Shown here: piece by piece, positions 9,421 through 18,536 of the stretch | Position numbering within the stretch: the first letter of the stretch is position 1 | Layout of the letters: each line of letters opens with the position of its first letter | NCBI RefSeq assembly: GCF_040361275.1 | Contig: NZ_APNH01000002.1 | Location: forward strand, 434,001 to 498,000 | DNA length: 64,000 bases | Source of the DNA: Salinisphaera sp. T31B1 | Lineage (GTDB): Bacteria; Pseudomonadota; Gammaproteobacteria; Nevskiales; Salinisphaeraceae | Direction: 5' to 3' | Made by a program: the position numbers and the translations under genes | Notes under the pieces: generated by a model | Told to the model about the DNA's origin: nothing | The model's input: the letters and a program-made list of their open reading frames with translations, nothing else | Database searches by the model: none

Positions 9421-9736
9421 ATTACACTCCCAAGGTCGAGCCGATAAAAGCAGCCTGCCGATGCCTTTCCCGCGCGGGCCGCAATCGCCGACCGACAGTT
9501 ATTGCCACACGCTGCGTCGCTAAGACCAAAGCCTAGCATGGGCTCCGGACAGCGTGTCCTCCGCCAAGAGTCACTTAATTCATTTATGCGCTCCTGTCTC
9601 ATTGTTGCTGCTTGCCGCGCGATCCTCGACGCCCTGTTCGGGCCGGATCTTCGCGTCGCTGCGGCAGCCGGCGCCCGTTTGCGCCCGCTGTATTCGACAA
9701 TGACCGACAGTCGAGCGCCCGTCGGGATTCACCTGC
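9421..9736. promoter_or_regulatory. Divergent rluC/rne intergenic region, probable rne 5' leader
   Basis: These 316 bases separate the divergent rluC and rne starts and hold no credible gene. In E. coli, rne has a long 5' untranslated leader through which RNase E represses its own mRNA. The length and position here suit a similar leader. I could not identify a convincing -10/-35 pair or assign the leader hairpins by eye. The part next to 9420 carries the rluC ribosome-binding site on the minus strand. Confidence 0.45.
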
Positions 9737-12700
9737 ATGAAACGTATTCTCATCAATGCCACCCAGCCGGAAGAGCTGCGCGTGGCCATCGTGGACGGCC
9801 AGAAGCTTCATGATCTAGATATCGAAGTCGGCAGCCGGGAGCAGCGCAAGGCCAACGTCTACAAGGGGCGCGTCACCCGGGTCGAGCCCAGCCTGGAAGC
9901 CGCCTTCATCGATTACGGCGGCAACCGCCACGGGTTCCTGCCCCTCAAGGAAGTCGCCAAGGAATATTTCGACAAGTCGAAGCAGAACGCTGACGGCGGC
10001 AAGGGCAACGGCAAGGACAGCATCAAGTACGCGCTGACCGAAGGCCAGGAAATCATCGTCCAGGTCGAAAAGGAAGAGCGCGGCAACAAGGGCGCCGCGC
10101 TCACGACTTTCGTCAGCCTCGCCGGCCGCTATCTCGTGTTGATGCCCAACAATCCGCGTGCCGGGGGTGTGTCGCGCCGTATCGAGGGCGAAGAACGCAA
10201 CGAACTGCGCGAAGCCCTCAACCAGGTCCAGGTACCCAACGGCATGGGCGTGATCGTGCGCACGGCCGGCGTGGGACGTTGCGCAGAAGAGCTGCAGTGG
10301 GATCTGGATTATCTGGCCCAGGTCTGGAAAGCGATCAACGACGCGGCCGACGAGCGCAAGGCACCGTTCCTGATCTATCAGGAATCCAACGTCATCATCC
10401 GTGCACTGCGGGACTATCTGCGTGACGACATCGGCGAAGTCGTCATCGACCAGGACGATATCTACGCCACCGGGCGCGAGTTCATGCAGCAGGTCATGCC
10501 GCATGCGCTTAACAAGCTCAAGCATTACACCGACGAAACGCCGCTGTTCTCGCGTTTCCAGGTCGAATCCCAGATCGAATCCGCGTTCGAGCGCGAAGTC
10601 ACGCTGCCATCCGGCGGTTCGATCGTCATCGACCATACCGAGGCCATGACCTCGGTGGATATCAACTCGGCCCGCGCCACCAAGGGCGGCGGCATCGAGG
10701 AAACGGCCTTCAACACCAACCTCGAAGCCGCCGAGGAAGTCGCCCGTCAGCTGCGCATCCGCGATCTGGGCGGACTCGTGGTCATCGATTTCATCGACAT
10801 GGAAAGCGCCAAGAACCAGCGCGAGGTCGAGAATCGGCTTAAACAGGCGGCCAAGGTGGACCGCGCTCGCGTACAGATCGGGCGTATCTCCCGGTTCGGA
10901 CTGCTCGAGATGTCGCGTCAACGGCTCAAGCCGTCGTTGTCCGAATACTCGAGCCAGGCCTGCCCGCGTTGTCTCGGTCGAGGCAGCATCCGCAGCGTCG
11001 AATCGCTGTCGCTGTCTATCCTGCGCCTGCTCGAGGAGGAAGCGATGAAGCCGGCCACCGGCCGCGTCATCGTGCAACTGCCCATTGCCGTGGCGAGCTT
11101 CCTGCTCAACGAAAAGCGCGACGATATCGCCGGCGTGGAGAAACGCTCGAACACGCAGGTCACTCTCGTGCCCAACAGCACGCTGGAGACCCCCCACTAC
11201 GAGATCAAGCGCGTCCGCGGTGATCAACTCACCGAAGACCAGAACAACGCGACCAGCTACCGGATCGACACCAACGTCGAAATCGAAAAGCCGGCCGAAC
11301 CCGACCATGCCGGACGTGCATCGGCCACGCGCGAAGAGCCGGCCGTCAAGCGCGTCGCGCGCCCGGAAGCGCCGGTCATCGAACCCAAGCCCGCGCCCGA
11401 ACAACAGCCGCAGCAGGCCGCGGTTGCGGTCACGACCATGACGCCCTGGCAGCAGTTGTGGGACGCGTTGCGGCGCATCTTCGCCGGCGAAGCCGCCTCG
11501 GCCGCACAGAGCGACAGCGAAAAACGTACGGCCGAGCAGACGAAGGACTCGAGCAGCCGCCAGACCCGCGGCAAGCGCTCGAACAACAACAACGACAGCA
11601 GCGAGAGCCAGGCCAGCGATGGCAACAGCGGCGGCGCGCGCAAGTCGCGGCCCAGCCGTAATCGCCGCGGTGGTGACAGCGACGGCAACAGCGGCAAACG
11701 TTCCCGTCGCGGCGGCCGTAATCGCCGTGGCGGTACGAAGAACGACGATCAGAAGTCCAACGATCAAAAGGCCGGCGACCAGAGCGGCGATCGCCAGAAG
11801 TCCGGTGGCAAGAACCAGGACACGCCGAAGAAAAACGACAAGACGGATAACGACAGCGCCGGCAGCGGCCAGCGCGTATCCGCCCAGTCAGGTACGCAGG
11901 ACAATCTGGATCGAGCCAACGAAGCACGCCAGCAGGCGCGCCAGGACCGAGCCAAGGCACGCGAGGAAGCCGAAGCCAAGCGCGACGACACCGCGCCCGC
12001 CGACGCCGACAATACGGCCGACAGCGACAAGCCGACCGACTCGGACTCTCCGGCTGGACAGAACGCAAGCGACAGCAGCACGGACAACAACGGCAACGGC
12101 GGCCGTCGGCGCCGTCGGCGCGGCGGACGCGGGCGACGCGGCGGACGCAACCGTGGCGCCAACAACGCCAATGAGCGTGGCGAGACCGACAACAGCAACG
12201 AGGCCGGCTCGAACGAATCGGCCGCACGGCAGCAGGACGGCCCGGACACCTCGGCCGCCACGGACGCCGAAGACGGCACACATGCCACGCCGCAGGCCCC
12301 CCGGCCAGCCGACGATCGCTCGCAAAACAACCGGAGCGGCCCCGCGGCCGATACGCGGCTGGATGACAGCGAAACCGACGACAGCGCACCGGCGGCCGCC
12401 CCGGCCGAACCGGCAGATGACACGCGCAACGCCGCCAAGCCGGAGCCGCTGACGGCCCCCGCACCGGAGGAGGAAGAGCCCTGGTCGGCCGTCACGGCCA
12501 GCGACAACGCACGGGCCGCCTCCGCGCGCAAGAACGCGACGCCCGATGCACCCGCCGAACCCGAAACGCCCGTACCGGATGTCTCCGACGACCGCTCGAC
12601 ATCTGCAACGCCGGACCAGCCCGAGGCCGTATCGGTCGCTGACAACGACGACAGCGCCGATACAAACACAGAGGGCGGCACACCGGAAAACGACGAGGGG

Positions 12701-13324
12701 ACGGCCAGCCAGGCCAAACCGGCCAAGACCCGTTCGCGTACGCGCCGCCGGCGCAAGCCGGCAACAGCCGCAGCCGACGCGGAACAGACGTCGACGACGG
12801 CCAACAGCGGCGATTCGAACGGATCGACGCCGACGCCAGCCGCGGCCGCGGCGGCAGACGCCCGCGACAAGGCCGACACGGCGCAGCCGTCCGAGGCCGC
12901 AGCCGAGACAGACGATACGCCGCCAACTCTGCATGACGAACCGGCCGCGGCGACGGTACCGACAAGCGAGAGCACGACACAGGACAGCACGCCGCTCGAC
13001 GAGCCTTCGGCGGCTGACGAGACTCGTGCCGAGGCTCCGGAGGCCGTCGATACGGCGGCCCAGGATGCCACCTCGCTCGAGCAGGTCGAAACCTCGGCAG
13101 AACAGGCGCGCACGCAGGCCACGGTCGACGACTCCGTGGTCGAAGAGTCGGCCGGTCAGGCGCAGGCGGATACCGAGACGCTACCCAAGGCCCGTCAAAG
13201 CGCGTCCGTGGACGACGTAACCGCTGCGGTCGACGACACCACCGAGCGCTCGCTCACCCAGGTCGAGACGCGCGCGTCGAAGGCTAGCAAGCCGTCGGAA
13301 GACGATATCGCGTCCAGCAGCTGA
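9737..13324 (+). CDS. rne: Ribonuclease E
   Basis: RNase E is the membrane-associated endonuclease that starts mRNA decay and processes rRNA and tRNA. The catalytic half spans about residues 1-515. It starts [21 protein letters not shown], contains an S1 domain (about 38-120), the metal-binding Asp308 and Asp351 (SVDINSA and VIDFIDME), and zinc-link Cys409 and Cys412 (CPRCLGRG). The remaining 680 residues are low-complexity and rich in Asp, Ala, Ser, Thr, Glu and Pro. They carry three Arg-rich boxes near 634-660, 788-808 and 997-1008 that could bind RNA. Scaffold motifs for PNPase or enolase are not recognisable. At 1195 residues it is longer than E. coli RNase E. A strong terminator follows. 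Confidence 0.96.
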   Translation: MKRILINATQPEELRVAIVDGQKLHDLDIEVGSREQRKANVYKGRVTRVEPSLEAAFIDYGGNRHGFLPLKEVAKEYFDKSKQNADGGKGNGKDSIKYALTEGQEIIVQVEKEERGNKGAALTTFVSLAGRYLVLMPNNPRAGGVSRRIEGEERNELREALNQVQVPNGMGVIVRTAGVGRCAEELQWDLDYLAQVWKAINDAADERKAPFLIYQESNVIIRALRDYLRDDIGEVVIDQDDIYATGREFMQQVMPHALNKLKHYTDETPLFSRFQVESQIESAFEREVTLPSGGSIVIDHTEAMTSVDINSARATKGGGIEETAFNTNLEAAEEVARQLRIRDLGGLVVIDFIDMESAKNQREVENRLKQAAKVDRARVQIGRISRFGLLEMSRQRLKPSLSEYSSQACPRCLGRGSIRSVESLSLSILRLLEEEAMKPATGRVIVQLPIAVASFLLNEKRDDIAGVEKRSNTQVTLVPNSTLETPHYEIKRVRGDQLTEDQNNATSYRIDTNVEIEKPAEPDHAGRASATREEPAVKRVARPEAPVIEPKPAPEQQPQQAAVAVTTMTPWQQLWDALRRIFAGEAASAAQSDSEKRTAEQTKDSSSRQTRGKRSNNNNDSSESQASDGNSGGARKSRPSRNRRGGDSDGNSGKRSRRGGRNRRGGTKNDDQKSNDQKAGDQSGDRQKSGGKNQDTPKKNDKTDNDSAGSGQRVSAQSGTQDNLDRANEARQQARQDRAKAREEAEAKRDDTAPADADNTADSDKPTDSDSPAGQNASDSSTDNNGNGGRRRRRRGGRGRRGGRNRGANNANERGETDNSNEAGSNESAARQQDGPDTSAATDAEDGTHATPQAPRPADDRSQNNRSGPAADTRLDDSETDDSAPAAAPAEPADDTRNAAKPEPLTAPAPEEEEPWSAVTASDNARAASARKNATPDAPAEPETPVPDVSDDRSTSATPDQPEAVSVADNDDSADTNTEGGTPENDEGTASQAKPAKTRSRTRRRRKPATAAADAEQTSTTANSGDSNGSTPTPAAAAAADARDKADTAQPSEAAAETDDTPPTLHDEPAAATVPTSESTTQDSTPLDEPSAADETRAEAPEAVDTAAQDATSLEQVETSAEQARTQATVDDSVVEESAGQAQADTETLPKARQSASVDDVTAAVDDTTERSLTQVETRASKASKPSEDDIASSS

Positions 13325-13357
13325 GCACCGCGCACAAAACCGCCCTGCCCACAGCCG

Positions 13358-13391
13358 CCCCGCCCGACGAATGTGTCGGGCGGGGTTTTTT
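13358..13391 (+). terminator. Rho-independent terminator of rne
   Basis: A perfect 11-bp stem (CCCCGCCCGAC 13358-13368, GTCGGGCGGGG 13375-13385) with a six-base loop is followed by six T (13386-13391). It lies 34 bases after the rne stop. The minus strand has no matching T run, so it ends rne rather than the convergent phosphatase operon. Confidence 0.93.
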
Positions 13392-13417
13392 GTTTCCTCA
13401 GGCCACGCGGGCGGTGG

Positions 13418-13912
13418 TCAGTCCAGGCGAGCCGTGATCTCGGCCAACAGGCCGTCGGTCGAATCCTCGATCATGTCGAGAACGCGCTCGAAGCCATCGT
13501 CTCCGCCGAAATACGGATCGGGCACGGATTTGCCACGATAGCGATCACTGAACTCGCTCAGCAGTGCGATCCGGGCACGCCGCTCGGACGCGCGGCCCGA
13601 CAAGCCTTGCAGGTCGGCAAGATTCTCGCCGTCCATGGCCAGCACGTAGTCGAACGTGTCGAAGTCCTCGACGCGGACCTGACGGGCGCGGAGATCATCG
13701 ATATCCACGCCCCGGTTGGCCGCGCTGGCCGCGGCCCGTGCATCCGGCGGCTTACCGATATGCCAGTCGCCGGTACCCGCGGAATCGATCTCGATGCGCT
13801 CGGCCAGACCGGCAGCGTCGACACGCGCACGGAACACGCCGTGGGCCGTCGGCGATCGGCAGATATTGCCAAGGCAGACGAACAGGACACGGATAGAGGC
13901 TTGTTCGTTCAT
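13418..13912 (-). CDS. Low-molecular-weight protein-tyrosine phosphatase
   Basis: A 164-residue phosphatase acting on phosphotyrosine proteins, often the partner of a tyrosine kinase that controls polysaccharide export. The catalytic loop is CLGNICRS, with Cys13 as nucleophile and Arg19 binding phosphate. The general acid is Asp132 in DPYFGG. The ATG at 13912 overlaps the kdsB stop (ATGA), which fixes the start; a longer upstream frame is rejected. It is the last gene of the lpxK-kdsB chain. No tyrosine kinase or capsule gene is nearby, so the substrate is unknown. Confidence 0.92.
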   Translation of the reverse strand: MNEQASIRVLFVCLGNICRSPTAHGVFRARVDAAGLAERIEIDSAGTGDWHIGKPPDARAAASAANRGVDIDDLRARQVRVEDFDTFDYVLAMDGENLADLQGLSGRASERRARIALLSEFSDRYRGKSVPDPYFGGDDGFERVLDMIEDSTDGLLAEITARLD

Positions 13913-14661
13913 TGGGTTTTCTCCCCCAGCTGTTTCTCGACCCGTAACAGATCGGCTTCTGTATCCACGCCGGGACCCGGCAATTCCCACGCCTCGACCA
14001 TGGAGATAGTCAACCCCAGATCGAAGGCCCGCAGCTGTTCCAGAGACTCGTGCTGTTCGAGCGCTCCCGGCGGTGCAGCCGAAAACCGCTTGAGCGCGCC
14101 GACGCGATAGCCATAGATGCCCAGGTGTCGACAGGCCAGCGGGCTGAACTCGCGATTGCCGCTGTCCCGGTGAAAGGGGATCGGCGCGCGTGAGAAATAC
14201 CGCGCCTGACCACGTGCATCGACCACGACCTTGACGATATTCGGATCGACGAACGCCTCATGCGTATCGATTCGGGTGTAGGCGCTGGCCATATCCGCGC
14301 TGCGGTCGCCGACCAGCGCGTCGCCGACCTGATCGATCAGACTGGGCGGCATCAACGGTTCGTCTGCCTGAACGTTCACCACGATCGCCTCGTCGGCCAG
14401 GCCACGCGTGACCACGACCTCGGCGATACGGTCGCTACCGCAGGCGTGATCGTCCCGTGTGAGTACGGCCTCGACGCCGTTTGCCTCGGCAACAGCGGCA
14501 ATCTGCGGACTATCGGCGGCCACGATGACCGTCTCGGCGCGACTCGCCCTCGCCGCCCGGCAGACATGCGCGAGCATCGGCTCGCCGGCGATCTCGCGCA
14601 GTACCTTGCCGGGTAGCCGCGTGCTGGCCAGGCGCGCTGGAATGACGACGACGAAACTCAC
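13909..14661 (-). CDS. kdsB: 3-deoxy-manno-octulosonate cytidylyltransferase KdsB
   Basis: KdsB activates Kdo to CMP-Kdo for the LPS inner core. The start is the GTG at 14661, giving (M)SFVVVIPARLASTRLPGK, the family N-terminus with the nucleotide-binding Arg/Lys loop. The GTG overlaps the lpxK stop (GTGA at 14661-14658). The product is 250 residues with VNVQADEPLMPP for metal and nucleotide binding, and RHLGIYGYR, EQLRAFD and PGPGVDTEADL near the C-terminus. It overlaps the downstream phosphatase by four bases, so three genes are likely translated as a coupled unit. Confidence 0.96.
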   Translation of the reverse strand: MSFVVVIPARLASTRLPGKVLREIAGEPMLAHVCRAARASRAETVIVAADSPQIAAVAEANGVEAVLTRDDHACGSDRIAEVVVTRGLADEAIVVNVQADEPLMPPSLIDQVGDALVGDRSADMASAYTRIDTHEAFVDPNIVKVVVDARGQARYFSRAPIPFHRDSGNREFSPLACRHLGIYGYRVGALKRFSAAPPGALEQHESLEQLRAFDLGLTISMVEAWELPGPGVDTEADLLRVEKQLGEKTQ

Positions 14662-15665
14662 GATGGGGTTATCTCCTGTGGCGGGATGCCGGCACACAGC
14701 CGATCGAGCAACGCGTCGATACGACGCTCGCCGGTGGCGCTCAGCCGAGGTTGCACATCGACCGCCCAATGCCGGCGATCGGCAAACGCGCTGCATTTTA
14801 CCGCGTCCTTTGCGGTCATGAGCACGGGCCGGCCGTCGTCGAAGTCGATATCCGCGCGCACGAACCGGTGATGATCGTTCATCGGATGGGCGATGACGCG
14901 CAGCCCGGCGTCTCGCAGCATGGCGAAGAACCGTTCGGGATCGCCGATGCCGGCTACCGCATGCACCTCGGCCGCCTCGAAGTCGCTGAGCGGGCGCGCG
15001 TGGTCGCCGACCACCGCGGTTACCTGGTCCGGCACGAGATAAAAATCGCCGTCGCGCCCGTGACGTAGCGACAGATCGACTTCATTCAACCGCGAGGCCG
15101 GCTCGCGCAGCGGCCCGGCCGGCAACAGCCAGCCGTTGCCCAGTCCCCGTCTCGTGTCGGTCACCGCAATCTCGGCGTCGCGGGCCAGCGCATAGTGCTG
15201 AAGTCCGTCGTCGGCGAGGATGACCTGCACGCCGTATCGTTCCACCAGATACCGCGCCGCCCGCGGCCGTACCGGGTCCACCGCAACCACCGCCCGGCCG
15301 GTACGGGCGAGCAGCAACGGTTCGTCGCCGGCTTCGGTCGCGGGCGTTGCGGTGCTCACAACCAAGGGATAGCGATCAGCCTGGCCACCATAGCCGCGCG
15401 ATACCACCCCCACCCGCAACCCGCGTGCGCCGAGCCGATCGATGAGTGCGAGCGCCAGCGGCGTCTTTCCGCTGCCGCCGACGGTAATATTGCCGATCAC
15501 CAGGACCGGCACGCCGACGCGCTCGACCGTCAGCCAGCGGCGTGCGTACGCCCATCGGCGCAGCCGGACGATGAGACCGAACAACCACGCGAGCGGGCGC
15601 ATCAGGTACCACGCGCCGCCAGGCCGATACCAGCTCTGTTCGAGTCTGTGGCGGAATGACGACAT
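14658..15665 (-). CDS. lpxK: Tetraacyldisaccharide 4'-kinase LpxK
   Basis: LpxK phosphorylates the 4' position of the lipid A disaccharide to form lipid IVA at the inner face of the inner membrane. The 335-residue product has an N-terminal hydrophobic, membrane-associated helix (PLAWLFGLIVRLRRW) and a P-loop GNITVGGSGKTPL near residue 60. GVVSRGYGG follows and LADDGLQH lies mid-protein. It starts 14 bases after the msbA stop and overlaps kdsB. With msbA and kdsB it forms a lipid A/Kdo synthesis and export unit. Confidence 0.96.
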   Translation of the reverse strand: MSSFRHRLEQSWYRPGGAWYLMRPLAWLFGLIVRLRRWAYARRWLTVERVGVPVLVIGNITVGGSGKTPLALALIDRLGARGLRVGVVSRGYGGQADRYPLVVSTATPATEAGDEPLLLARTGRAVVAVDPVRPRAARYLVERYGVQVILADDGLQHYALARDAEIAVTDTRRGLGNGWLLPAGPLREPASRLNEVDLSLRHGRDGDFYLVPDQVTAVVGDHARPLSDFEAAEVHAVAGIGDPERFFAMLRDAGLRVIAHPMNDHHRFVRADIDFDDGRPVLMTAKDAVKCSAFADRRHWAVDVQPRLSATGERRIDALLDRLCAGIPPQEITPS

Positions 15666-15679
15666 CGCGCCGCCTCGGC

Positions 15680-17443
15680 TCAGCCGGGCCGCGAAAACTG
15701 GATGTCGTGCAGGCTGCGGTAGTGGCCGTCTATGGCCATCAACTCGGCGTGGGTCCCCTGCTCGACCAGCGCGCCGTCGTGCATGACCACGATGCGGTCG
15801 GCGTCCTGAATCGTCGACAGCCGGTGGGCGATGACCAGCGTCGTACGATCGCGCATGAGATTGTCGAGCCCTTTCTGAATCGCGCGTTCGGATTCGGTGT
15901 CCAGCGCCGACGTGGCTTCGTCGAGAATCAGGATCGGCGCATTCTTGAGCAGCGCACGCGCGATGGCGATGCGCTGGCGCTGGCCGCCCGACAACATGAT
16001 GCCGTTCTGTCCCACCAGTGTGTCGTAGCCATCGGGCAGCGACTCGATGAAATTCGCTGCATACGCCCGCCGGGCCGCGTCCTCGACGGCGGCTCGGTCC
16101 GCGCCGCCGAGCACGCCATAGGCAATGTTTCCGGCGACAGTATCATTGAACAGCACCACATTCTGGTCCACCAGGCTGATCTGGCTGCGCAGATCGGCCA
16201 TGCGGTAGTCCGGCAAGGGGTGACCGTCCAGACAGATGCGTCCCTGCTGGTAGTCGTAGAACCGGGGCAGAAGCGACAGCAGCGTCGATTTGCCACTGCC
16301 CGATCGACCCACGAAAGCCACCGTCTGGCCGGGTTCGACGTGGAAGCTGACGTCACGCAGCACGTCCGTATCCGTACCGGCATATCGGAAGTACAGATGC
16401 TCGACGTCGATTCGCCCCTGCGCGCGATCGATACGCCGCGTGCCCCGATCAACCTCGGTGGGCTCGTCGATCAGTTCGAAGATGGCGCCCGCCGCGGCCA
16501 TGCCCGCCTGAATGGTCGCGTTGACGCTGGTCAGCCGCTTGATCGGACCCATCATCGCCATCATCGAGCCGAAGAAGGCGGCCAGATCGCCCGGCGACAT
16601 CACTCCGCCGCCGGTATCGCGCACGGCCACGGCAACCACGAAGGCCACGGCAAAGGCTGCAATCAGCTGAATGACCGGGACGCTCGCCGCGGTGGTGGTG
16701 GCCTTGCGCATCGACATGCGTCGATTGCGTTCGTTGATCCGGTCGAAGCCGCGCCGCTCGTGCTCCTCGCCGCCGAAGACCTTGACCACGCGCTGGCCGG
16801 TGAGCACTTCCTCGCTGATGTGCGTGATATCGCTCATCGACTGCTGGATGCTCACGCTGTACCGCCTGAAGCGTTTGGACACGTGGCTGACGATGACCGC
16901 GATCACCGGCCCCACCAGCAGCGTGATCAGCGCCAGCGACCAGTTGATCCAGAACATCAGGAAGGTGAAGCCCACGATACGCAGCGAATCCTGGATCATG
17001 ATCGTGATCGCGCTGGTCGCGGCACCCGAAATCTGACCGGTGTAGTAGGTCAGCTTGGCCGTGGTCTTGCCCGTGGAGTTGGCATCGAAAAAGCTCGACG
17101 GCAGACGCAGAAACTGCGAGAAGATATCGGTCCGCACGTTGTATATGACGCGGTTAGCCACCCACGACATGCCATAGCTGGAGGCAAACCCGAATGCCCC
17201 GCGAAACAGGAACAGCAACAGCATGAACGCGGGAATCCAGCGGATCATCCAGGGATCGCGATCCACGATGCTGCCGTCCAGCAACGGTTTGAGGATATAG
17301 ATCAGCGCCGTGTCGGCCGCGGCGTAGCCGGCCATGCCCACCGCCGCGATACCCAGCCACCGCTTGTGGGCCCAGGTATAGCGCAACAACCGCGGATAGA
17401 TTTCCGCGATCGGCATGTCGGTTTCGATTTTCTTGCGTGCCAA
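15680..17443 (-). CDS. msbA: Lipid A export ATP-binding/permease protein MsbA
   Basis: MsbA flips lipid A-core across the inner membrane. The 587-residue half-transporter has about six membrane helices (residues about 25-310) and an ABC domain. The ABC domain carries Walker A GRSGSGKST, signature LSGGQRQR, Walker B ILILDEATSALD and switch AHRLSTI. The order transmembrane-then-ATPase and the following lpxK gene support MsbA over other type I exporters. It lies 18 bases downstream of exbD on the same strand. Confidence 0.95.
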   Translation of the reverse strand: MARKKIETDMPIAEIYPRLLRYTWAHKRWLGIAAVGMAGYAAADTALIYILKPLLDGSIVDRDPWMIRWIPAFMLLLFLFRGAFGFASSYGMSWVANRVIYNVRTDIFSQFLRLPSSFFDANSTGKTTAKLTYYTGQISGAATSAITIMIQDSLRIVGFTFLMFWINWSLALITLLVGPVIAVIVSHVSKRFRRYSVSIQQSMSDITHISEEVLTGQRVVKVFGGEEHERRGFDRINERNRRMSMRKATTTAASVPVIQLIAAFAVAFVVAVAVRDTGGGVMSPGDLAAFFGSMMAMMGPIKRLTSVNATIQAGMAAAGAIFELIDEPTEVDRGTRRIDRAQGRIDVEHLYFRYAGTDTDVLRDVSFHVEPGQTVAFVGRSGSGKSTLLSLLPRFYDYQQGRICLDGHPLPDYRMADLRSQISLVDQNVVLFNDTVAGNIAYGVLGGADRAAVEDAARRAYAANFIESLPDGYDTLVGQNGIMLSGGQRQRIAIARALLKNAPILILDEATSALDTESERAIQKGLDNLMRDRTTLVIAHRLSTIQDADRIVVMHDGALVEQGTHAELMAIDGHYRSLHDIQFSRPG

Positions 17444-17461
17444 AACGAGCCGTTCCTGTAA

Positions 17462-17863
17462 TCAGTGGGTGCGCGTCGCGATATCCACGCGCGCAAAACC
17501 GGCGGCGCTGGCGGCGTCCATGGCGTGAACCACGGCGGCATGTCGTGCATCGCCGTCGGCGCGCAGGCGCAGCGGACGGTGCGGATACCGTGTCCGCAGC
17601 TTCGCAAGCGATGCCGCCAACGCCGGGCCACTCACGCGCGCGCCGTCGACACGATAGCCCCCGTCGGCCGCGACCGCGACGATCAACGCCCGCGCCGACG
17701 GCGTAGCCGTGGCCGCGTCCGCCGCCGGCAGATCGAGCGCCAGATCATGTTCGTCGACGAATCGTGCCGACACCATGAAGAAGATGAGCAGAATGAACAC
17801 CACATCGATCAGCGGCGTGATATTGATCGTAGGCTCGACGTCGTTTGGGCGGGTGAACTTCAC
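17462..17863 (-). CDS. exbD: ExbD/TolR-family biopolymer transport protein
   Basis: ExbD works with ExbB to turn the proton gradient into force on a TonB-type protein. The start is the GTG at 17863, overlapping the exbB stop (GTGA). This gives a 133-residue protein with a short cytoplasmic N-terminus, one membrane helix (INITPLIDVVFILLIFFMVS) containing the conserved proton-carrying Asp, and a periplasmic domain. A longer in-frame extension through exbB is rejected. No tonB is present nearby, so the partner is unknown. The exbB-exbD pair beside msbA-lpxK is a common layout in Pseudomonas-like genomes. Confidence 0.92.
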   Translation of the reverse strand: MKFTRPNDVEPTINITPLIDVVFILLIFFMVSARFVDEHDLALDLPAADAATATPSARALIVAVAADGGYRVDGARVSGPALAASLAKLRTRYPHRPLRLRADGDARHAAVVHAMDAASAAGFARVDIATRTH

Positions 17864-18471
17864 GAGGCCATGGCCTGGCGCTGGGCATCCATCAGTTGCA
17901 GCGCTTGTCGTTCCAGCATCAACGCACGCTGTTCGATACAGCCGTTGAAATAGCGATAAGCCACGAGTGCCGGAATGGCGACACACAACCCCGCTGCAGT
18001 CGTGACCAGCGCCTGACCGATACCGCCCGCCAGCGCCTGTGCATCGCCGATACCGGCGGCAGTCATACCGGCGAACAGATGAATCATGCCCGCCACCGTA
18101 CCGAGCAGGCCCAGCAGCGGTGTGATCGCAGCGATCGTGCCCAGCGTGTTCAGATAGCGCGCCATATCCTGTGCCGCCGCGCGGCCGGCCTCCTCGATAT
18201 GTTCGCGTCTGAGTTCCTGCGGCTCGTTCCGTGTGGCGAGAACGGCCGCCCACACTCGTCCGAGCGGGCTATGCGCTTCAAGCGATTGCCGATCGGCCGT
18301 CGAGAGCGTGGCGCGCCCGGCCAACCGGGATTTCTGCTCGCTCAGCGACGGCGGCACCACAGAGGCCGCGCGCAGCGTCCATGCCCGTTCGATCACGATC
18401 GCCAGGCCCAGCACCGAGCACAGTCCGATCGGCAGCATCAGCCAGCCGCCGGCAGCGAGCATCTCGCCCAT
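17860..18471 (-). CDS. exbB: ExbB/TolQ/MotA-family proton channel protein
   Basis: A 203-residue inner-membrane protein with three likely helices: one at residues about 8-28 and two near 110-175. The second holds the conserved TPLLGLLGTVAGMI motif, and the third IGQALVTTAAGLCVAIPALVAY. It forms the pentameric channel around ExbD. Overlap with exbD implies fixed stoichiometry. TolQ is unlikely because no tol/pal genes are nearby. comEC lies 65 bases upstream on the same strand. Confidence 0.92.
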   Translation of the reverse strand: MGEMLAAGGWLMLPIGLCSVLGLAIVIERAWTLRAASVVPPSLSEQKSRLAGRATLSTADRQSLEAHSPLGRVWAAVLATRNEPQELRREHIEEAGRAAAQDMARYLNTLGTIAAITPLLGLLGTVAGMIHLFAGMTAAGIGDAQALAGGIGQALVTTAAGLCVAIPALVAYRYFNGCIEQRALMLERQALQLMDAQRQAMAS

Positions 18472-18536
18472 GCGTGTCCTCTCGATCTACAGGCAAGCCG
18501 GCATGATAATCGTCGCAGCCAGCCACGACCACCCGT

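Noticed and set aside
11764-13122. Ser/Ala-rich 452-codon protein antisense to rne
   Set aside because: It is the complement of the repetitive RNase E tail and has the composition expected from that alone.
17462-18253. ExbD as a 263-residue protein
   Set aside because: The extra N-terminal part is read from exbB in another frame and lacks any family match; the GTG at 17863 overlapping the exbB stop gives the normal protein.
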